NCBI RefSeq assembly: GCF_005144475.1
Contig: NZ_SWJZ01000026.1
Span: 24,783-88,782 of the forward strand
DNA: 64,000 nucleotides
Direction: 5' to 3'
Origin: Rhodobacter capsulatus
GTDB lineage: Bacteria; Pseudomonadota; Alphaproteobacteria; Rhodobacterales; Rhodobacteraceae
The position numbers and the translations under genes are program-made. Below, piece after piece: positions 8,047-17,280 of this stretch (within the stretch, counting starts at the first letter, position 1; each line of letters begins with the position of its first letter). Under the pieces are notes generated by a model. That model saw only the letters and a program-made list of their open reading frames with translations, ran no database searches and was not told the DNA's origin.

Positions 8047-9042
8047 TCAGAGTTTCGCGGCGGCTTCAAGATAGCTTGCGTCGACCACGCCCTCGTAGCT
8101 TTCCAGCGCCGAGGGGATGTTCTTCGTGGTGACGAAGAAATCGGCCACCGATTTCAGATAGGCCTGCAGCCCGCCGCCAAGCCATTGCCCGGACAGCTTT
8201 TCCTCGATCGTGGGCAGGGTGAAACCCGCCAGCTGCGCCCGGGTGCCCGCCTCGTCCAGCCCCGAATCCTTCGCCAGCACCGGGATGAAACGGTCGGGAT
8301 CGGCCCGATAGGCGGCGTTTTCGTCATTCACCACCTTGAGGAATTTCGTCACCAGATCCGGGTTTTCCGCCGCAAAGGCGCCCGGCGTCGAGATCACGTC
8401 GAAGACGCGGATGCCGGCCGCTTCCTTCTCGGCCCCGGTCAGCAGCACGTTGCCATAATCCTTGGCGCGGGCCAGCGCGCCGCCCCAGCCGCAGAAGACA
8501 TCGATATTGCCCTGGGCGATCGCCGCGGCGGCATCGGGGGGCGTCAGATCGACCACCTGCAGCTGGCCGGCATCAAGCCCGAAATGTTCGAGCTGCTTCA
8601 GAAACCCGTAATGCGCCGCGGTGCCCAGCGGCACGCCGACCTTCCGGCCGACCAGCTCACTCGCATTTTCCTTCGTGATTTCAAGATCTTTGCGCACGAC
8701 GCAATTGTCGTTTTCGGAATAGCTTACGGCGATGTCGACGGCCTTCAGATCCTGCCCGGCCGAGGTGGCGGTGACAAAGGGCGGCACGCCCTGCGAGATC
8801 AGGAACTGCACATCGCCCGCGGCGGCGGCGGCCGACATCGCGACGCCGGTGTCGAAGGCGCGCCAGTTCACCTTGACGCCCAGTTCCTTTTCGAAGGTGG
8901 CATCGACCTTGGCCTGTTCGAACGGCAGCGGCCATTCAAGAAACCAGGCCACGGTGATCTCGTCGGGGGCCGCGGTGGCGGCGCCGCTTGCGGCCAGAAG
9001 CGCAAGCGCCGAGAGGGCGGCAAGGGTCGGGGCTTTGGTCAT
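8047..9042 (-). CDS. tauA: taurine-binding periplasmic protein
   Basis: A 331-residue solute-binding protein of the TauA family with a Sec signal peptide (hydrophobic core followed by ASGAATAAPDE, cleavage near residue 24). The mature part begins with EITVAWFLEWPLPFE and has the NMT1/TauA fold. GAAAGGA lies eight bases before the ATG. First gene of tauABC, divergent from tpa. The 324-base shared intergenic region carries the TauR-like boxes. Taurine specificity is inferred from linkage to tpa, tauR and xsc. Confidence 0.93.
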   Translation of the reverse strand: MTKAPTLAALSALALLAASGAATAAPDEITVAWFLEWPLPFEQAKVDATFEKELGVKVNWRAFDTGVAMSAAAAAGDVQFLISQGVPPFVTATSAGQDLKAVDIAVSYSENDNCVVRKDLEITKENASELVGRKVGVPLGTAAHYGFLKQLEHFGLDAGQLQVVDLTPPDAAAAIAQGNIDVFCGWGGALARAKDYGNVLLTGAEKEAAGIRVFDVISTPGAFAAENPDLVTKFLKVVNDENAAYRADPDRFIPVLAKDSGLDEAGTRAQLAGFTLPTIEEKLSGQWLGGGLQAYLKSVADFFVTTKNIPSALESYEGVVDASYLEAAAKL

Positions 9043-9366
9043 GGTCGGTCCTTTCAGGGATGCGGAATATACATTAGATCCATCGTCATTTTTGAAATGA
9101 CCTGATCCGCGGCCCGGACGCCATTCCAAAGGCGCGCGCCGGACGGCAGGAAAAATCTCTCTCCGGGCTGCGGCAGAGAGGAATTCTTCTTCGGGCCAGC
9201 AAAACAAGGCGCGGCGCGGGGCCTTGGCGGGGCTGCGGGGGAAGAAAATCCCGCCACGGCGGCGAAATCCGCGCTCTGGACTCAAGGCTTCGGCGAAACT
9301 GGACCTAATCGGGCCGGGCTGCCGCTGGCATGGTCGGGCCAATCCCACGTTCAGCCAGAGGCCCAA
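9043..9366. promoter_or_regulatory. divergent tauABC / tpa control region
   Basis: This 324-base gap separates the two divergent taurine operons and has no convincing gene. It contains the paired CTGGAC boxes annotated separately and a purine-rich leader before tpa. Both operons are probably controlled from here. Confidence 0.7.
9276..9308 (+). promoter_or_regulatory. TauR-type operator, two direct repeats
   Basis: CTGGACTCAA at 9276-9285 and CTGGACCTAA at 9299-9308 are direct repeats 23 bases apart, start to start. The R. capsulatus activator TauR is reported to bind direct repeats of consensus CTGGACYTAA. The repeats end 58 bases before the tpa start codon, a reasonable activator position. 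Confidence 0.85.
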
Positions 9367-10746
9367 ATGCACGCCGCCCCGCTTCCGCAAGATGCCGCCC
9401 CGATCATCGCCGCTGATCGCGCCCATGTCTGGCATCACCTGAGCCAGCACAAAGCCTATGAAACCACCGACCCGCGCGTCTTTGTCGAAGGGAAGGGGAT
9501 GCGGCTGTGGGATGCGACCGGGCGCGAGTTTCTGGACGCCACCTCGGGCGGGGTCTGGACGGTGAACCTCGGCTATGGCCGCGCCGACATCGCGCGCGCG
9601 GTGCAGGAGCAGCTGATGCGTCTGCCCTATTACGCGGGGGCGGCGGGCACCGTGCCCGGGGCGCGCTATGCCGAGGCGCTGATCGCGAAGATGCCGGGGC
9701 TGTCGCGCGTCTATTATTCGAACTCGGGCTCCGAGGCGAACGAGAAGGTCTACAAGATGGTGCGGCAGATCTCGCATCGCCATCACGGCGGTCGGAAGGG
9801 GAAAATCCTTTTCCGGGAAAGGGATTACCACGGCACCACCATTGCCGCGCTCGCCACTTCGGGGCAGGCGCAGCGGGCCGCGCACTACGGGCCGTTCCCG
9901 GATGGTTTCGTCATGGTCCCGCATTGCCTGGAATACCGGGCGCAATGGGATGTCGCCAATTACGGCGAGCGCGCCGCCGATGCGATCGAGGAGGTGATCC
10001 TGCGCGAGGGGCCCGACAGCATCGGTTGCCTTGTGCTCGAGCCGATCACCGCGGGCGGGGGCGTGATCGTGCCGCCCGCGGGCTACTGGGAAAAGGTGAG
10101 CCACATCTGCCGCAAATACAACATCTTGCTGCATCTTGACGAAGTCGTCTGCGGCCTTGGCCGCACCGGCGCCTGGTTCGGCTATCAGCACTACGGCATT
10201 CAGCCCGATTTCGTCACCATGGCGAAGGGCGTGGCGGCCGGTTACGCGGCGATTTCCTGCACCGTCACGACCGAGGCTGTCTTTGATCTGTTCAAGGACG
10301 CGCCCGCCGATCCGCTGTGCCATTTCCGCGACATCTCCACCTTTGGCGGCTGCACCGCCGGTCCTGCGGCGGCGCTCGAAACCTTGCGGATCATCGAGGA
10401 GGAGGGGCTTTTGGAGAACACCACCCGGATGGGCGACCGGCTGCTGTCGAACCTGCAAGATCTTGCCGAACGGCATGCGGTGATTGGCGACGTGCGCGGC
10501 AAGGGCTTGTTTTGCGGGGCGGAACTGGTGGCCGACCGGCGCACGAAAGAGCCGCTTTCCGAGGCGAAGGTGCAGGCCGTCGTGGCCGATTGCGCGGCGC
10601 AGGGCGTGCTGATCGGCGCCACCAACCGCTCGATCCCCGGGCTCAACACGACGCTCTGTCTTGCCCCCGCGCTGATCGCCTCGGAACCCGAGATCGACCG
10701 CATCACCGAGGTGATCGACGCCGCCCTGAGCCGTCTCGCGGCTTGA
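9367..10746 (+). CDS. tpa: taurine-pyruvate aminotransferase
   Basis: A 459-residue class III PLP aminotransferase. The PLP lysine sits in TMAKGVAAGY and the preceding LHLDEVVCGLGRTG motif is intact; SNSGSEANE binds the cofactor phosphate. It transfers the amino group of taurine to pyruvate, giving sulfoacetaldehyde and alanine. The product is cleaved by Xsc, encoded two genes downstream. The family (Tpa) is distinguished from other omega-aminotransferases here by the tauR-xsc context. It is the first gene after the operator repeats. Confidence 0.93.
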   Translation: MHAAPLPQDAAPIIAADRAHVWHHLSQHKAYETTDPRVFVEGKGMRLWDATGREFLDATSGGVWTVNLGYGRADIARAVQEQLMRLPYYAGAAGTVPGARYAEALIAKMPGLSRVYYSNSGSEANEKVYKMVRQISHRHHGGRKGKILFRERDYHGTTIAALATSGQAQRAAHYGPFPDGFVMVPHCLEYRAQWDVANYGERAADAIEEVILREGPDSIGCLVLEPITAGGGVIVPPAGYWEKVSHICRKYNILLHLDEVVCGLGRTGAWFGYQHYGIQPDFVTMAKGVAAGYAAISCTVTTEAVFDLFKDAPADPLCHFRDISTFGGCTAGPAAALETLRIIEEEGLLENTTRMGDRLLSNLQDLAERHAVIGDVRGKGLFCGAELVADRRTKEPLSEAKVQAVVADCAAQGVLIGATNRSIPGLNTTLCLAPALIASEPEIDRITEVIDAALSRLAA

Positions 10747-10754
10747 CAGCGGCG

Positions 10755-10779
10755 CTGGACCTATCCCTGATGGGTCCAG
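10755..10779 (+). promoter_or_regulatory. TauR-like box before tauR (inverted)
   Basis: CTGGACC at 10755 and GGTCCAG at 10773 form a perfect seven-base inverted repeat with an 11-base spacer, in the 51-base gap between tpa and tauR. The first arm extends to CTGGACCTAT, close to the TauR consensus. The inverted geometry differs from the direct repeats at tpa and xsc and may serve autoregulation. Confidence 0.6.
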
Positions 10780-10797
10780 AACAGCGGTGGGGCGAAG

Positions 10798-12252
10798 ATG
10801 GCCATTGCGGTCGAAAGCTTCTTTCTGGCGCCGGGCGGGCAGGGATCGCTGCAACACCGCCTGCGCCAGATGGTGACGGAAGGGATCCTCTCCGGCCGGT
10901 TTCGCCCGGGCGACCGGATGCCCTCGACGCGGGCGCTGGCGGCGCATCTGGGTGTCGCGCGGATCACCGTGACGCTGGCCTATGCCGATCTTGTGGCCTC
11001 GGATTACCTGCTGGCGCGGGGGCGGTCCGGCACCTTCGTTTCGGCCGCCGCCCCCGATGCGCGCAACGCCCAGCCCCTGCCCCGGGATGGGGCCCACGCC
11101 GATTGGGCCCGGCTTCTGCATCCCCGCGCGCAGGGCCTGCCGCGCCCGGACCGGCCGCGCGACTGGTCGCTCTATCGCTATCCCTTCATCTACGGGCAGG
11201 CCGATCCAGAGCTTTTCGACCATCAGAACTGGCGGGCCTGTGCGCTTCAAGCCCTTGGTCGACGTGAGTTTCACAGGCTTTCGGCGGATTGCTACGACGA
11301 AGACGATCCGCTGCTCGTCGAATACATCCTGCGCCACATCCTGCCCCGTCGCGGCATCGCGGCCGTGCCCTCCGAGGTGCTGATCACCATGGGGGCGCAG
11401 AACGGGCTCTGGCTGGCGGCGCAGGTCTTGCTCGGGCCGGGCGAGCGCGCGGTGATGGAAAACCCGGGCTATCCGGGCACGCGCGCGGTGCTGGGCACGA
11501 CCGGGGCCGAGGTGCTTTCGGTCGATGTCGACGATCGCGGGCTGCCGCCCGAGCATCTGCCCGCGCGGCTCAAGCTGGTGGTCACCACCGCAAGCCATCA
11601 TTGCCCGACCAATGCCACCCTGCCGGTCGAGCGGCGGCTGGCGCTGCTGGCGGCGGCCGAGACGGGGGATTTCCTGATCCTCGAGGATGATTACGAATTC
11701 GAGATGTCCTTCCTGCAATCGGCTGCGCCCTCGCTGAAATCGCTCGATGCGGGCGGGCGCGTCGTGCATCTGGGCTCGTTCTCGAAATCGCTGTTTCCGG
11801 GGCTGCGGCTGGGCTATCTCGTCGCGCCCGCGCCCTTTGTTGCGGCGGTGCGGGCGCTGCGCGCCACCGTGCTGCGCCATCCGCCGGGGCAGCTGCAACG
11901 CACGCTGGCGCTTTTCCTGTCGCTTGGCCATTACGATGCGCTGGTGGCGCGGATGAAAGCGTCGTTCCGCACCCGCCGCGAGGTGATGGCGAAAGCGATC
12001 GAAGACAACGGGTTGCAGGTGGCTGGGCAGGGCGGTTTCGGCGGCTCGTCGTTCTGGATGCAGGCCCCCGGGACGGTCGATACCGAAGATCTGGCGCTGG
12101 GCCTGCGCGCCGAGGGGGTGCTGATCGAACCCGGCCGGGTGTTCTTCGATCCGGCGCGCGCGCAGCGCAATTTCTACCGTCTCGCCTATTCCTCGATCGG
12201 TCCCGCCGCGATCCCCGAGGGCATCGCCCGCATCGCAAGGGCGCTGCGCTGA
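10798..12252 (+). CDS. tauR: MocR-type GntR regulator of taurine genes
   Basis: A 484-residue fusion regulator. The N-terminal winged helix of the GntR family occupies about residues 15-82 (GRFRPGDRMPSTRALAAHLG). It is followed by a linker and an aminotransferase-like domain with the PLP lysine in GSFSKSLFPGLRLGY. MocR regulators sense amino compounds through the PLP domain. TauR in R. capsulatus activates taurine utilisation genes. It sits between tpa and xsc, with CTGGAC boxes on both sides. Confidence 0.94.
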   Translation: MAIAVESFFLAPGGQGSLQHRLRQMVTEGILSGRFRPGDRMPSTRALAAHLGVARITVTLAYADLVASDYLLARGRSGTFVSAAAPDARNAQPLPRDGAHADWARLLHPRAQGLPRPDRPRDWSLYRYPFIYGQADPELFDHQNWRACALQALGRREFHRLSADCYDEDDPLLVEYILRHILPRRGIAAVPSEVLITMGAQNGLWLAAQVLLGPGERAVMENPGYPGTRAVLGTTGAEVLSVDVDDRGLPPEHLPARLKLVVTTASHHCPTNATLPVERRLALLAAAETGDFLILEDDYEFEMSFLQSAAPSLKSLDAGGRVVHLGSFSKSLFPGLRLGYLVAPAPFVAAVRALRATVLRHPPGQLQRTLALFLSLGHYDALVARMKASFRTRREVMAKAIEDNGLQVAGQGGFGGSSFWMQAPGTVDTEDLALGLRAEGVLIEPGRVFFDPARAQRNFYRLAYSSIGPAAIPEGIARIARALR

Positions 12253-12253
12253 T

Positions 12254-12286
12254 CTGGCCCTATCCGATTTCGCGCTCTGGACCTAA
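12254..12286 (+). promoter_or_regulatory. TauR-type operator before xsc, two direct repeats
   Basis: CTGGCCCTAT at 12254-12263 and CTGGACCTAA at 12277-12286 are spaced 23 bases start to start, exactly as at tpa. They lie 50 bases before the xsc start, which suggests xsc has its own TauR-dependent promoter even though it follows tauR. Confidence 0.8.
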
Positions 12287-12336
12287 GATTTCGCGCCGCT
12301 CCGGGGTTCATTGGCCGAAAAGCTCAGGAGAGACCG

Positions 12337-14109
12337 ATGCGGATGACCACCGAAGAAGCCTTCGTCAAAGTTTTGCAGCGCCACGGGATCGACACTGCCT
12401 TTGGCATCATCGGCTCGGCCTTCATGCCGATTTCCGATCTGTTTCCGCGCGCGGGCATCCGGTTTTTCGACTGCGCGCATGAGGGCTCGGGCGGGATGAT
12501 GGCCGATGGTTTCACCCGCGCCTCGGGGCGGATGGCGATGATCATCGCGCAAAACGGCCCCGGGGTGACGAATTTCGTCACCGCCGTGAAGACCGCCTAC
12601 TGGAACCATACGCCGATGCTGGTGGTGACGCCGCAGGCGGCGAACCGGACGATCGGGCAGGGCGGCTTTCAGGAAGTCGAGCAGATGGCGCTGTTCAAGG
12701 ACATGGTCTGCTGGCAGGAGGAGGTCCGCGACCCCGCCCGCATCGCCGAGGTGCTCGACCGGGTGATCCGCAAGGCGCGCCGCGCCTCGGCGCCCGCGCA
12801 GATCAACCTGCCGCGCGACCTGTTCACCAAGATCATCGACATCGAGCTGCCGCAGGGCGCCGATCTGCCCCGGCCCGCGCCCGATCCGCAGGCGCTCGAC
12901 CGCGCGGCGGCGCTGCTTTCGGGCGCGCGGTTTCCGGTGATCCTGAACGGCGCAGGGGTGGTGCTCTCGGACGCGATCCCCGACACGGTGGCGCTGGCCG
13001 AGCGGCTCTCCGCCCCGGTCTGCGTCGGCTATCAGCACAATGACGCTTTCCCGGGCGCCCATCCGCTTTATGCGGGGCCTTTGGGCTACAACGGCTCGAA
13101 AGCCGCCATGCAGTTGATTTCAAAAGCCGATGTGGTGCTGTGTCTGGGCACCCGGCTCAACCCGTTCTCGACGCTGCCGGGCTATGGCATCGACTATTGG
13201 CCGAAGGCGGCAGCGATCATCCAGGTGGACATCAACCCCGACCGGATCGGCCTGACGCGGCTGGTCAGCCTTGGCATCGCCGCCGATGCCGGGGCGGTGG
13301 CGCGGGGGATCCTGGCGCGGCTGGCCCCCGAGGCGGGCGAGGCCGACCGGGGCGCGCGCGGCGCGCTGATCGCCACGACGAAAAGCCGCTGGGCGCAGGA
13401 ACTCGCCGCGATGGACCACGAAGACGACGACCCGGGCACCAGCTGGAACGAACGGGCCCGCGCCGCGAAACCCGGTTGGATGAGCCCGCGCATGGCCTGG
13501 CGCGCGATCACGGCAGCCCTGCCGCCCGAGGCGATCCTGTCCTCGGACATCGGCAACAATTGCGCCATCGGCAACGCTTATCCAAGCTTCGCGGCGGGGC
13601 GGAAATATCTGGCGCCGGGGCTGTTTGGCCCCTGCGGCTATGGGCTGCCCGCGATCGTCGGCGCGAAGATCGCCTGTCCCGGGGTGCCGGTGGTCGGTTT
13701 CGCGGGCGACGGCGCCTTCGGCATTTCGGTCACGGAACTGACGGCGATCGGCCGCGCCGACTGGCCCGCGATCACCATGGTGGTGTTCCGCAACTACCAG
13801 TGGGGCGCGGAAAAGCGCAATTCCACGCTTTGGTATGACGACAATTTCGTCGGCACGGAACTTGATCCGCAGGTCAGCTATGCCGGGATCGCGCAGGCCT
13901 GCGGCTTGCAGGGCGTCGTGGCCCGCACGATGGAAGAGCTGACCGAGGCGCTGCGGCGGGCGCTTGACGCTCAGGCGGCGGGCCGGACGGTGCTGATCGA
14001 GGCCCTGATCAATCAGGAACTGGGCGAGCCGTTCCGCCGCGATGCGATGACGAAGCCGGTCGTGGTGGCGGGCATCGATCCCGCCGACATGCGGGGGCAG
14101 CCGCTGTAA
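12337..14109 (+). CDS. xsc: sulfoacetaldehyde acetyltransferase
   Basis: A 590-residue thiamine-diphosphate enzyme of the acetolactate-synthase fold. The N-terminal domain carries the catalytic glutamate in AHEGSGGMMADG. The C-terminal domain has the ThDP motif starting GDGAFG and ending near RNYQWG. Xsc converts sulfoacetaldehyde and phosphate to acetyl phosphate and sulfite. CTCAGGAGAG precedes the ATG. The sulfite produced would need the Soe-like oxidase at the left edge or assimilation into cysteine. Acetyl phosphate can enter central metabolism through acetate kinase or phosphotransacetylase. Confidence 0.94.
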   Translation: MRMTTEEAFVKVLQRHGIDTAFGIIGSAFMPISDLFPRAGIRFFDCAHEGSGGMMADGFTRASGRMAMIIAQNGPGVTNFVTAVKTAYWNHTPMLVVTPQAANRTIGQGGFQEVEQMALFKDMVCWQEEVRDPARIAEVLDRVIRKARRASAPAQINLPRDLFTKIIDIELPQGADLPRPAPDPQALDRAAALLSGARFPVILNGAGVVLSDAIPDTVALAERLSAPVCVGYQHNDAFPGAHPLYAGPLGYNGSKAAMQLISKADVVLCLGTRLNPFSTLPGYGIDYWPKAAAIIQVDINPDRIGLTRLVSLGIAADAGAVARGILARLAPEAGEADRGARGALIATTKSRWAQELAAMDHEDDDPGTSWNERARAAKPGWMSPRMAWRAITAALPPEAILSSDIGNNCAIGNAYPSFAAGRKYLAPGLFGPCGYGLPAIVGAKIACPGVPVVGFAGDGAFGISVTELTAIGRADWPAITMVVFRNYQWGAEKRNSTLWYDDNFVGTELDPQVSYAGIAQACGLQGVVARTMEELTEALRRALDAQAAGRTVLIEALINQELGEPFRRDAMTKPVVVAGIDPADMRGQPL

Positions 14110-14150
14110 GCCGGGCGCAGGCGGTGCGGTGTCTGCGCCGGGCTGAGGGA

Positions 14151-14900
14151 TCAGGCCGCCGCGCCGAACAGCACATCGAGCAGGCGCTGTTCCAGCGCCG
14201 CCACGGCGGCCGCCCCGTGACGCCGGGGGCGGGGCAGGTCGATCGACAGATCCAGCGCGATCCGCCCCGCATCCAGCACGATCACCCGATCCGCCAGCAC
14301 CACCGCCTCGGCGACATCATGCGTCACAAGGACCGCGGTAAAGCGCTTTTCGCGCCAGACCCGTTCCAGAAGCCCCTGCATCTCGATCCGGGTCAGCGCA
14401 TCCAGCGCGCCCAGGGGCTCGTCCAGCGCCAGCACATGCGGCGCGCCGACCAGCGCCCGGGCCAGCGCCACCCGCTGTTTCTGCCCGCCCGAAAGCGCCG
14501 CGGGCCAGTCCCCCGCACGCTCGCCCAGACCGACCTCGGCCAGGATCGCCCGGGTGCGGGCCGTGGCGTCGGCCCCCTCGGCGAGCCCGGTCAGACCGAC
14601 CGCGACATTCTCGCCGATCCGGGCCCAGGGCAGCAGCCGCGGTTCCTGAAACATGATCCGCGGGCCCGCCGCGTCCCGCCCGGACCCGTCGCGCAGGATC
14701 GTGCCGCCGTCCGGGCGGTCAAGCCCGGTGAGCAGGCGCAGGAAGGTCGATTTCCCGCAGCCGGACTTGCCGATCACCGCCAGAAACTGCCCCCGCGGCA
14801 CGCTCAGATCGAGCCCGCAAAGCACCCGCTTGTCGCCAAAGCGCCGCTCGACCGCGCGAAAGCTGAAAGCCGCGGCAGAAGATTGCGATGCAGAGGTCAT
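14151..14900 (-). CDS. sulfonate/nitrate-type ABC transporter ATP-binding protein (SsuB family)
   Basis: A 249-residue ABC ATPase with Walker [11 protein letters not shown]-loop FQEPRLLPW, signature [14 protein letters not shown], Walker B LALDEP and switch [16 protein letters not shown] is typical of the SsuB/TauB/NrtD group. The start overlaps the permease stop by four bases. Last gene of a three-gene transporter operon. The substrate cannot be read from the sequence; an organosulfur compound is inferred from the neighbours. Confidence 0.9.
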   Translation of the reverse strand: MTSASQSSAAAFSFRAVERRFGDKRVLCGLDLSVPRGQFLAVIGKSGCGKSTFLRLLTGLDRPDGGTILRDGSGRDAAGPRIMFQEPRLLPWARIGENVAVGLTGLAEGADATARTRAILAEVGLGERAGDWPAALSGGQKQRVALARALVGAPHVLALDEPLGALDALTRIEMQGLLERVWREKRFTAVLVTHDVAEAVVLADRVIVLDAGRIALDLSIDLPRPRRHGAAAVAALEQRLLDVLFGAAA

Positions 14901-15739
14901 GTCGAACCCTTTCCCGAAAAGGCCGGGTGCCATTGCAGGCAGGCCCGTTCCAATGCGCGGGCAAGGCTGTCGGCCAGCTTGCCCAAAAGCGCATAGATCA
15001 GGATCGACAGCACCACGACGTCGATCTGCAGGAATTCCCGCGCCTGCATCGCCATGTAGCCCAGCCCCGCCTGCGCCGAGATCGTCTCGGCGACGATCAG
15101 CGTCAGCCACATGATGCCCAGCCCGTAACGCAGCCCGGTGAAGATCGCGGGCAGCGCCCCGGGCAGGATGACGCGGGCAAACAGCCGCGCGCGCCCCATG
15201 CCGTAGATCCGCCCCATCTCGATCAGCTGCGGGTCGGTGCTTTGAATGCCCAGAAGCGTGTTGACATAGATCGGAAAGAACACCCCCAGCGCGACAAGGA
15301 AGATCTTCGCCTCCTCGCCGATGCCGAACCACAGGATGACCAGCGGGATCAGCGCCAGATGCGGAATGTTGCGGATCATCTGCAGCGTGGTGTCTGTGAG
15401 CGCCCGGCTTTGCGCCGAAAGACCATTGGCAAGGCCCAGCGCGAAGCCGATGCCGCCGCCAAGCAGGAAGCCGGTCAGCGCGCGGGCGGCGCTGACGGCG
15501 ATGTTGCGGGCCAGATCGCCCGAGAGCGTCAGCGCCCAGCCCGCCGCCAGCACGGCGGACGGCGCAGGCAGCACATTGGCGCGGATCACCCCCGCCCGCG
15601 CCAGCCCCTCCCACAGCGCCAGCGCCAGCACCGGCAGCGCCCAGCCGACCAGCGCCCGCCCGGCCGGCCGCAGGCGCCGCAGCCGAGCCGGCGACAGGGC
15701 GCGGGCCAGCCGGTCCGGCTCGGTGGTCATCACGGTCAT
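14897..15739 (-). CDS. sulfonate-type ABC transporter permease (SsuC family)
   Basis: A 280-residue inner-membrane permease with about six transmembrane helices and the EAA-like loop ([24 protein letters not shown]). It has normal SsuC length, unlike the extended TauC upstream. It lies 11 bases after the binding-protein gene and overlaps the ATPase gene. Confidence 0.9.
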   Translation of the reverse strand: MTVMTTEPDRLARALSPARLRRLRPAGRALVGWALPVLALALWEGLARAGVIRANVLPAPSAVLAAGWALTLSGDLARNIAVSAARALTGFLLGGGIGFALGLANGLSAQSRALTDTTLQMIRNIPHLALIPLVILWFGIGEEAKIFLVALGVFFPIYVNTLLGIQSTDPQLIEMGRIYGMGRARLFARVILPGALPAIFTGLRYGLGIMWLTLIVAETISAQAGLGYMAMQAREFLQIDVVVLSILIYALLGKLADSLARALERACLQWHPAFSGKGST

Positions 15740-15750
15740 CGTCTTGTCCT

Positions 15751-16710
15751 TCAGCCCTTCGCCGGGGTCCAGAGCGCGTCGGAGACGGTGATCGCGGTGG
15801 GGATCAGGCCGAGCCGGAAGAACCGGTCCGCGGTGTCCTGCTGCGCGGCAAGGATCTCGGGGGTGATCTCGAAAATGCCGAACTGCGCCCGGTCGGCGGC
15901 CAGTGTCTGCGCCGCGATCGGCACGCCGGTGACCTCGTGCAGGGCCTGGGCCACCTCGGCGCGGTGGCTGTCGGCCCAGCTTGCCGCCGCTTTCAGCGCC
16001 GCCAGCACCGCCTCGATCACCGGGGTGTTCGTCGCCTCCGCGGCAAAGTCGCGGTTGGCGAGGAACCAGGTGTTGACCCTCAGCACCTCGGGGGCGCGGA
16101 TCAGCACGACGGGCTTGTGCGTCACCTCGGCGATGGCGAGGAACGGATCCCAGATCGACCAGGCATCGACCGCGCCCGAACCGAAGGCGGCGGCGGCATC
16201 GGCGGGGCCCAGGAAGACCGGCTCGACATCGCGGAAGGCGAGGCCATGCGCCTCGAGCGCCGCGATCAGCAGGTTCTGCGCGCTGGTGCCCTTGCCCACG
16301 GCGACCTTGCGCCCCCTGAGATCGGCAAGCGTCGCAATGCCGCTGTCGGGCCGCGCGATGATCGCCTCGCCCGCGCCATTCGGGGGCAGGGCGGCGACAT
16401 AGGAAATCGCCGCCCCCGAGGATTGCCCGAAGATCGGCGGCGCGTCGCCGGTCCAGCCCAGCTGGATCGCGCCGACGTTCAGCGCCTCGACCAGCGGCGG
16501 CCCGGCGGCGAACTGCACCCAGTCCACCGTGACGCCAAGCGGCGCGAGCGCGGTTTCAAGGCTGCGCTGGCGCTGCGCGATCACCGGCAGGTTGGTCTTC
16601 TGATAGCCGATCTTCAAGGTCGAGACCGTCTCGGCCCGCAACGGCGCCCCCGCAAGGGCGGCCAGCGCCAGGGCCGAAAGCCCGAAGCTGCGGCGTGTCA
16701 GTCGTGTCAT
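15751..16710 (-). CDS. sulfonate-type ABC transporter binding protein with Tat signal (SsuA family)
   Basis: A 319-residue periplasmic binding protein. The N-terminus has a twin-arginine-like motif (TRRSFGL) and a hydrophobic stretch ending APLRAE, so export by Tat is likely. The mature part starts [15 protein letters not shown], typical of SsuA proteins binding aliphatic sulfonates. ATG 16710 is chosen because GGGAGA lies upstream; the frame stays open for 24 more codons. It is divergent from the radical-SAM/nitrogenase-like operon, so the transported compound may be the substrate of that system (inference). Confidence 0.88.
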   Translation of the reverse strand: MTRLTRRSFGLSALALAALAGAPLRAETVSTLKIGYQKTNLPVIAQRQRSLETALAPLGVTVDWVQFAAGPPLVEALNVGAIQLGWTGDAPPIFGQSSGAAISYVAALPPNGAGEAIIARPDSGIATLADLRGRKVAVGKGTSAQNLLIAALEAHGLAFRDVEPVFLGPADAAAAFGSGAVDAWSIWDPFLAIAEVTHKPVVLIRAPEVLRVNTWFLANRDFAAEATNTPVIEAVLAALKAAASWADSHRAEVAQALHEVTGVPIAAQTLAADRAQFGIFEITPEILAAQQDTADRFFRLGLIPTAITVSDALWTPAKG

Positions 16711-17280
16711 CTGTCTGTCTCCCGGGGCGTTTGCCCGTCTGCGGATGGTGCTCTGGGGCGGACCTTCGCAGGTTTCATACACGAGTCAACGTGTCGAGTA
16801 TTTCCCGGCGCCGGTGCGGAGGGGTGCCCCGCGCCGCGACCGCGCCGCTGTGCTCATCTGAAAAAAGACATTTAAAACATTGTTTTGCGAGGCGATCCTG
16901 AGGGGCGCCCCTTCGGCCGGGCGGAACGGGCGCTCTGTGGCCTGCGCGTCGCCGGGAAGAATTCCGCTGTTCTTGCCGCAACAAGACAAGATCCGTTCTC
17001 CCGCCGTGCCGAAGCCTCTGGCGCCGTTTCCGGGGCGGCGGAAAAACCTTGCTTCGACAGCGGTTTCGCGCAGGGCGATCCTTCCCCCGCGGCGCGGCAA
17101 CTTGGAATGGAACCGGGCCGGGTTCCGTGGCATCAAAATAACGACGGATTTAGCCGTGTATCGGCCCCCGCCGTTGCCCGCGAGACCAGTTGATCCCGAT
17201 CCCGCCCCTTCCGACCGCGCCCAAGGCCGGCCGGCCGGTGGCTGGCCCCCCTTTTGCAATGCTTTCCCAAGGATGACCCG
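16711..17280. promoter_or_regulatory. 570-base divergent control region between ABC transporter and nitrogenase-like operon
   Basis: No gene is credible here. Two dyads stand out. ACACG-AGTCAA-CGTGT at 16779-16794 lies 69 bases upstream of the binding-protein start. AAAAC-ATT-GTTTT at 16874-16886 lies in the most AT-rich patch. Either could be a repressor or activator site for sulfur regulation. An AAGGA ribosome site is present just before 17281. Confidence 0.5.

Noticed and set aside
8047..11931. Very long open frame on the minus strand (about 1290 codons) extending from tauA across tpa and tauR
   Set aside because: Only the tauA part has a signal peptide, family motifs and a ribosome site. 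The rest is the antisense of tpa and tauR in a high-GC genome.
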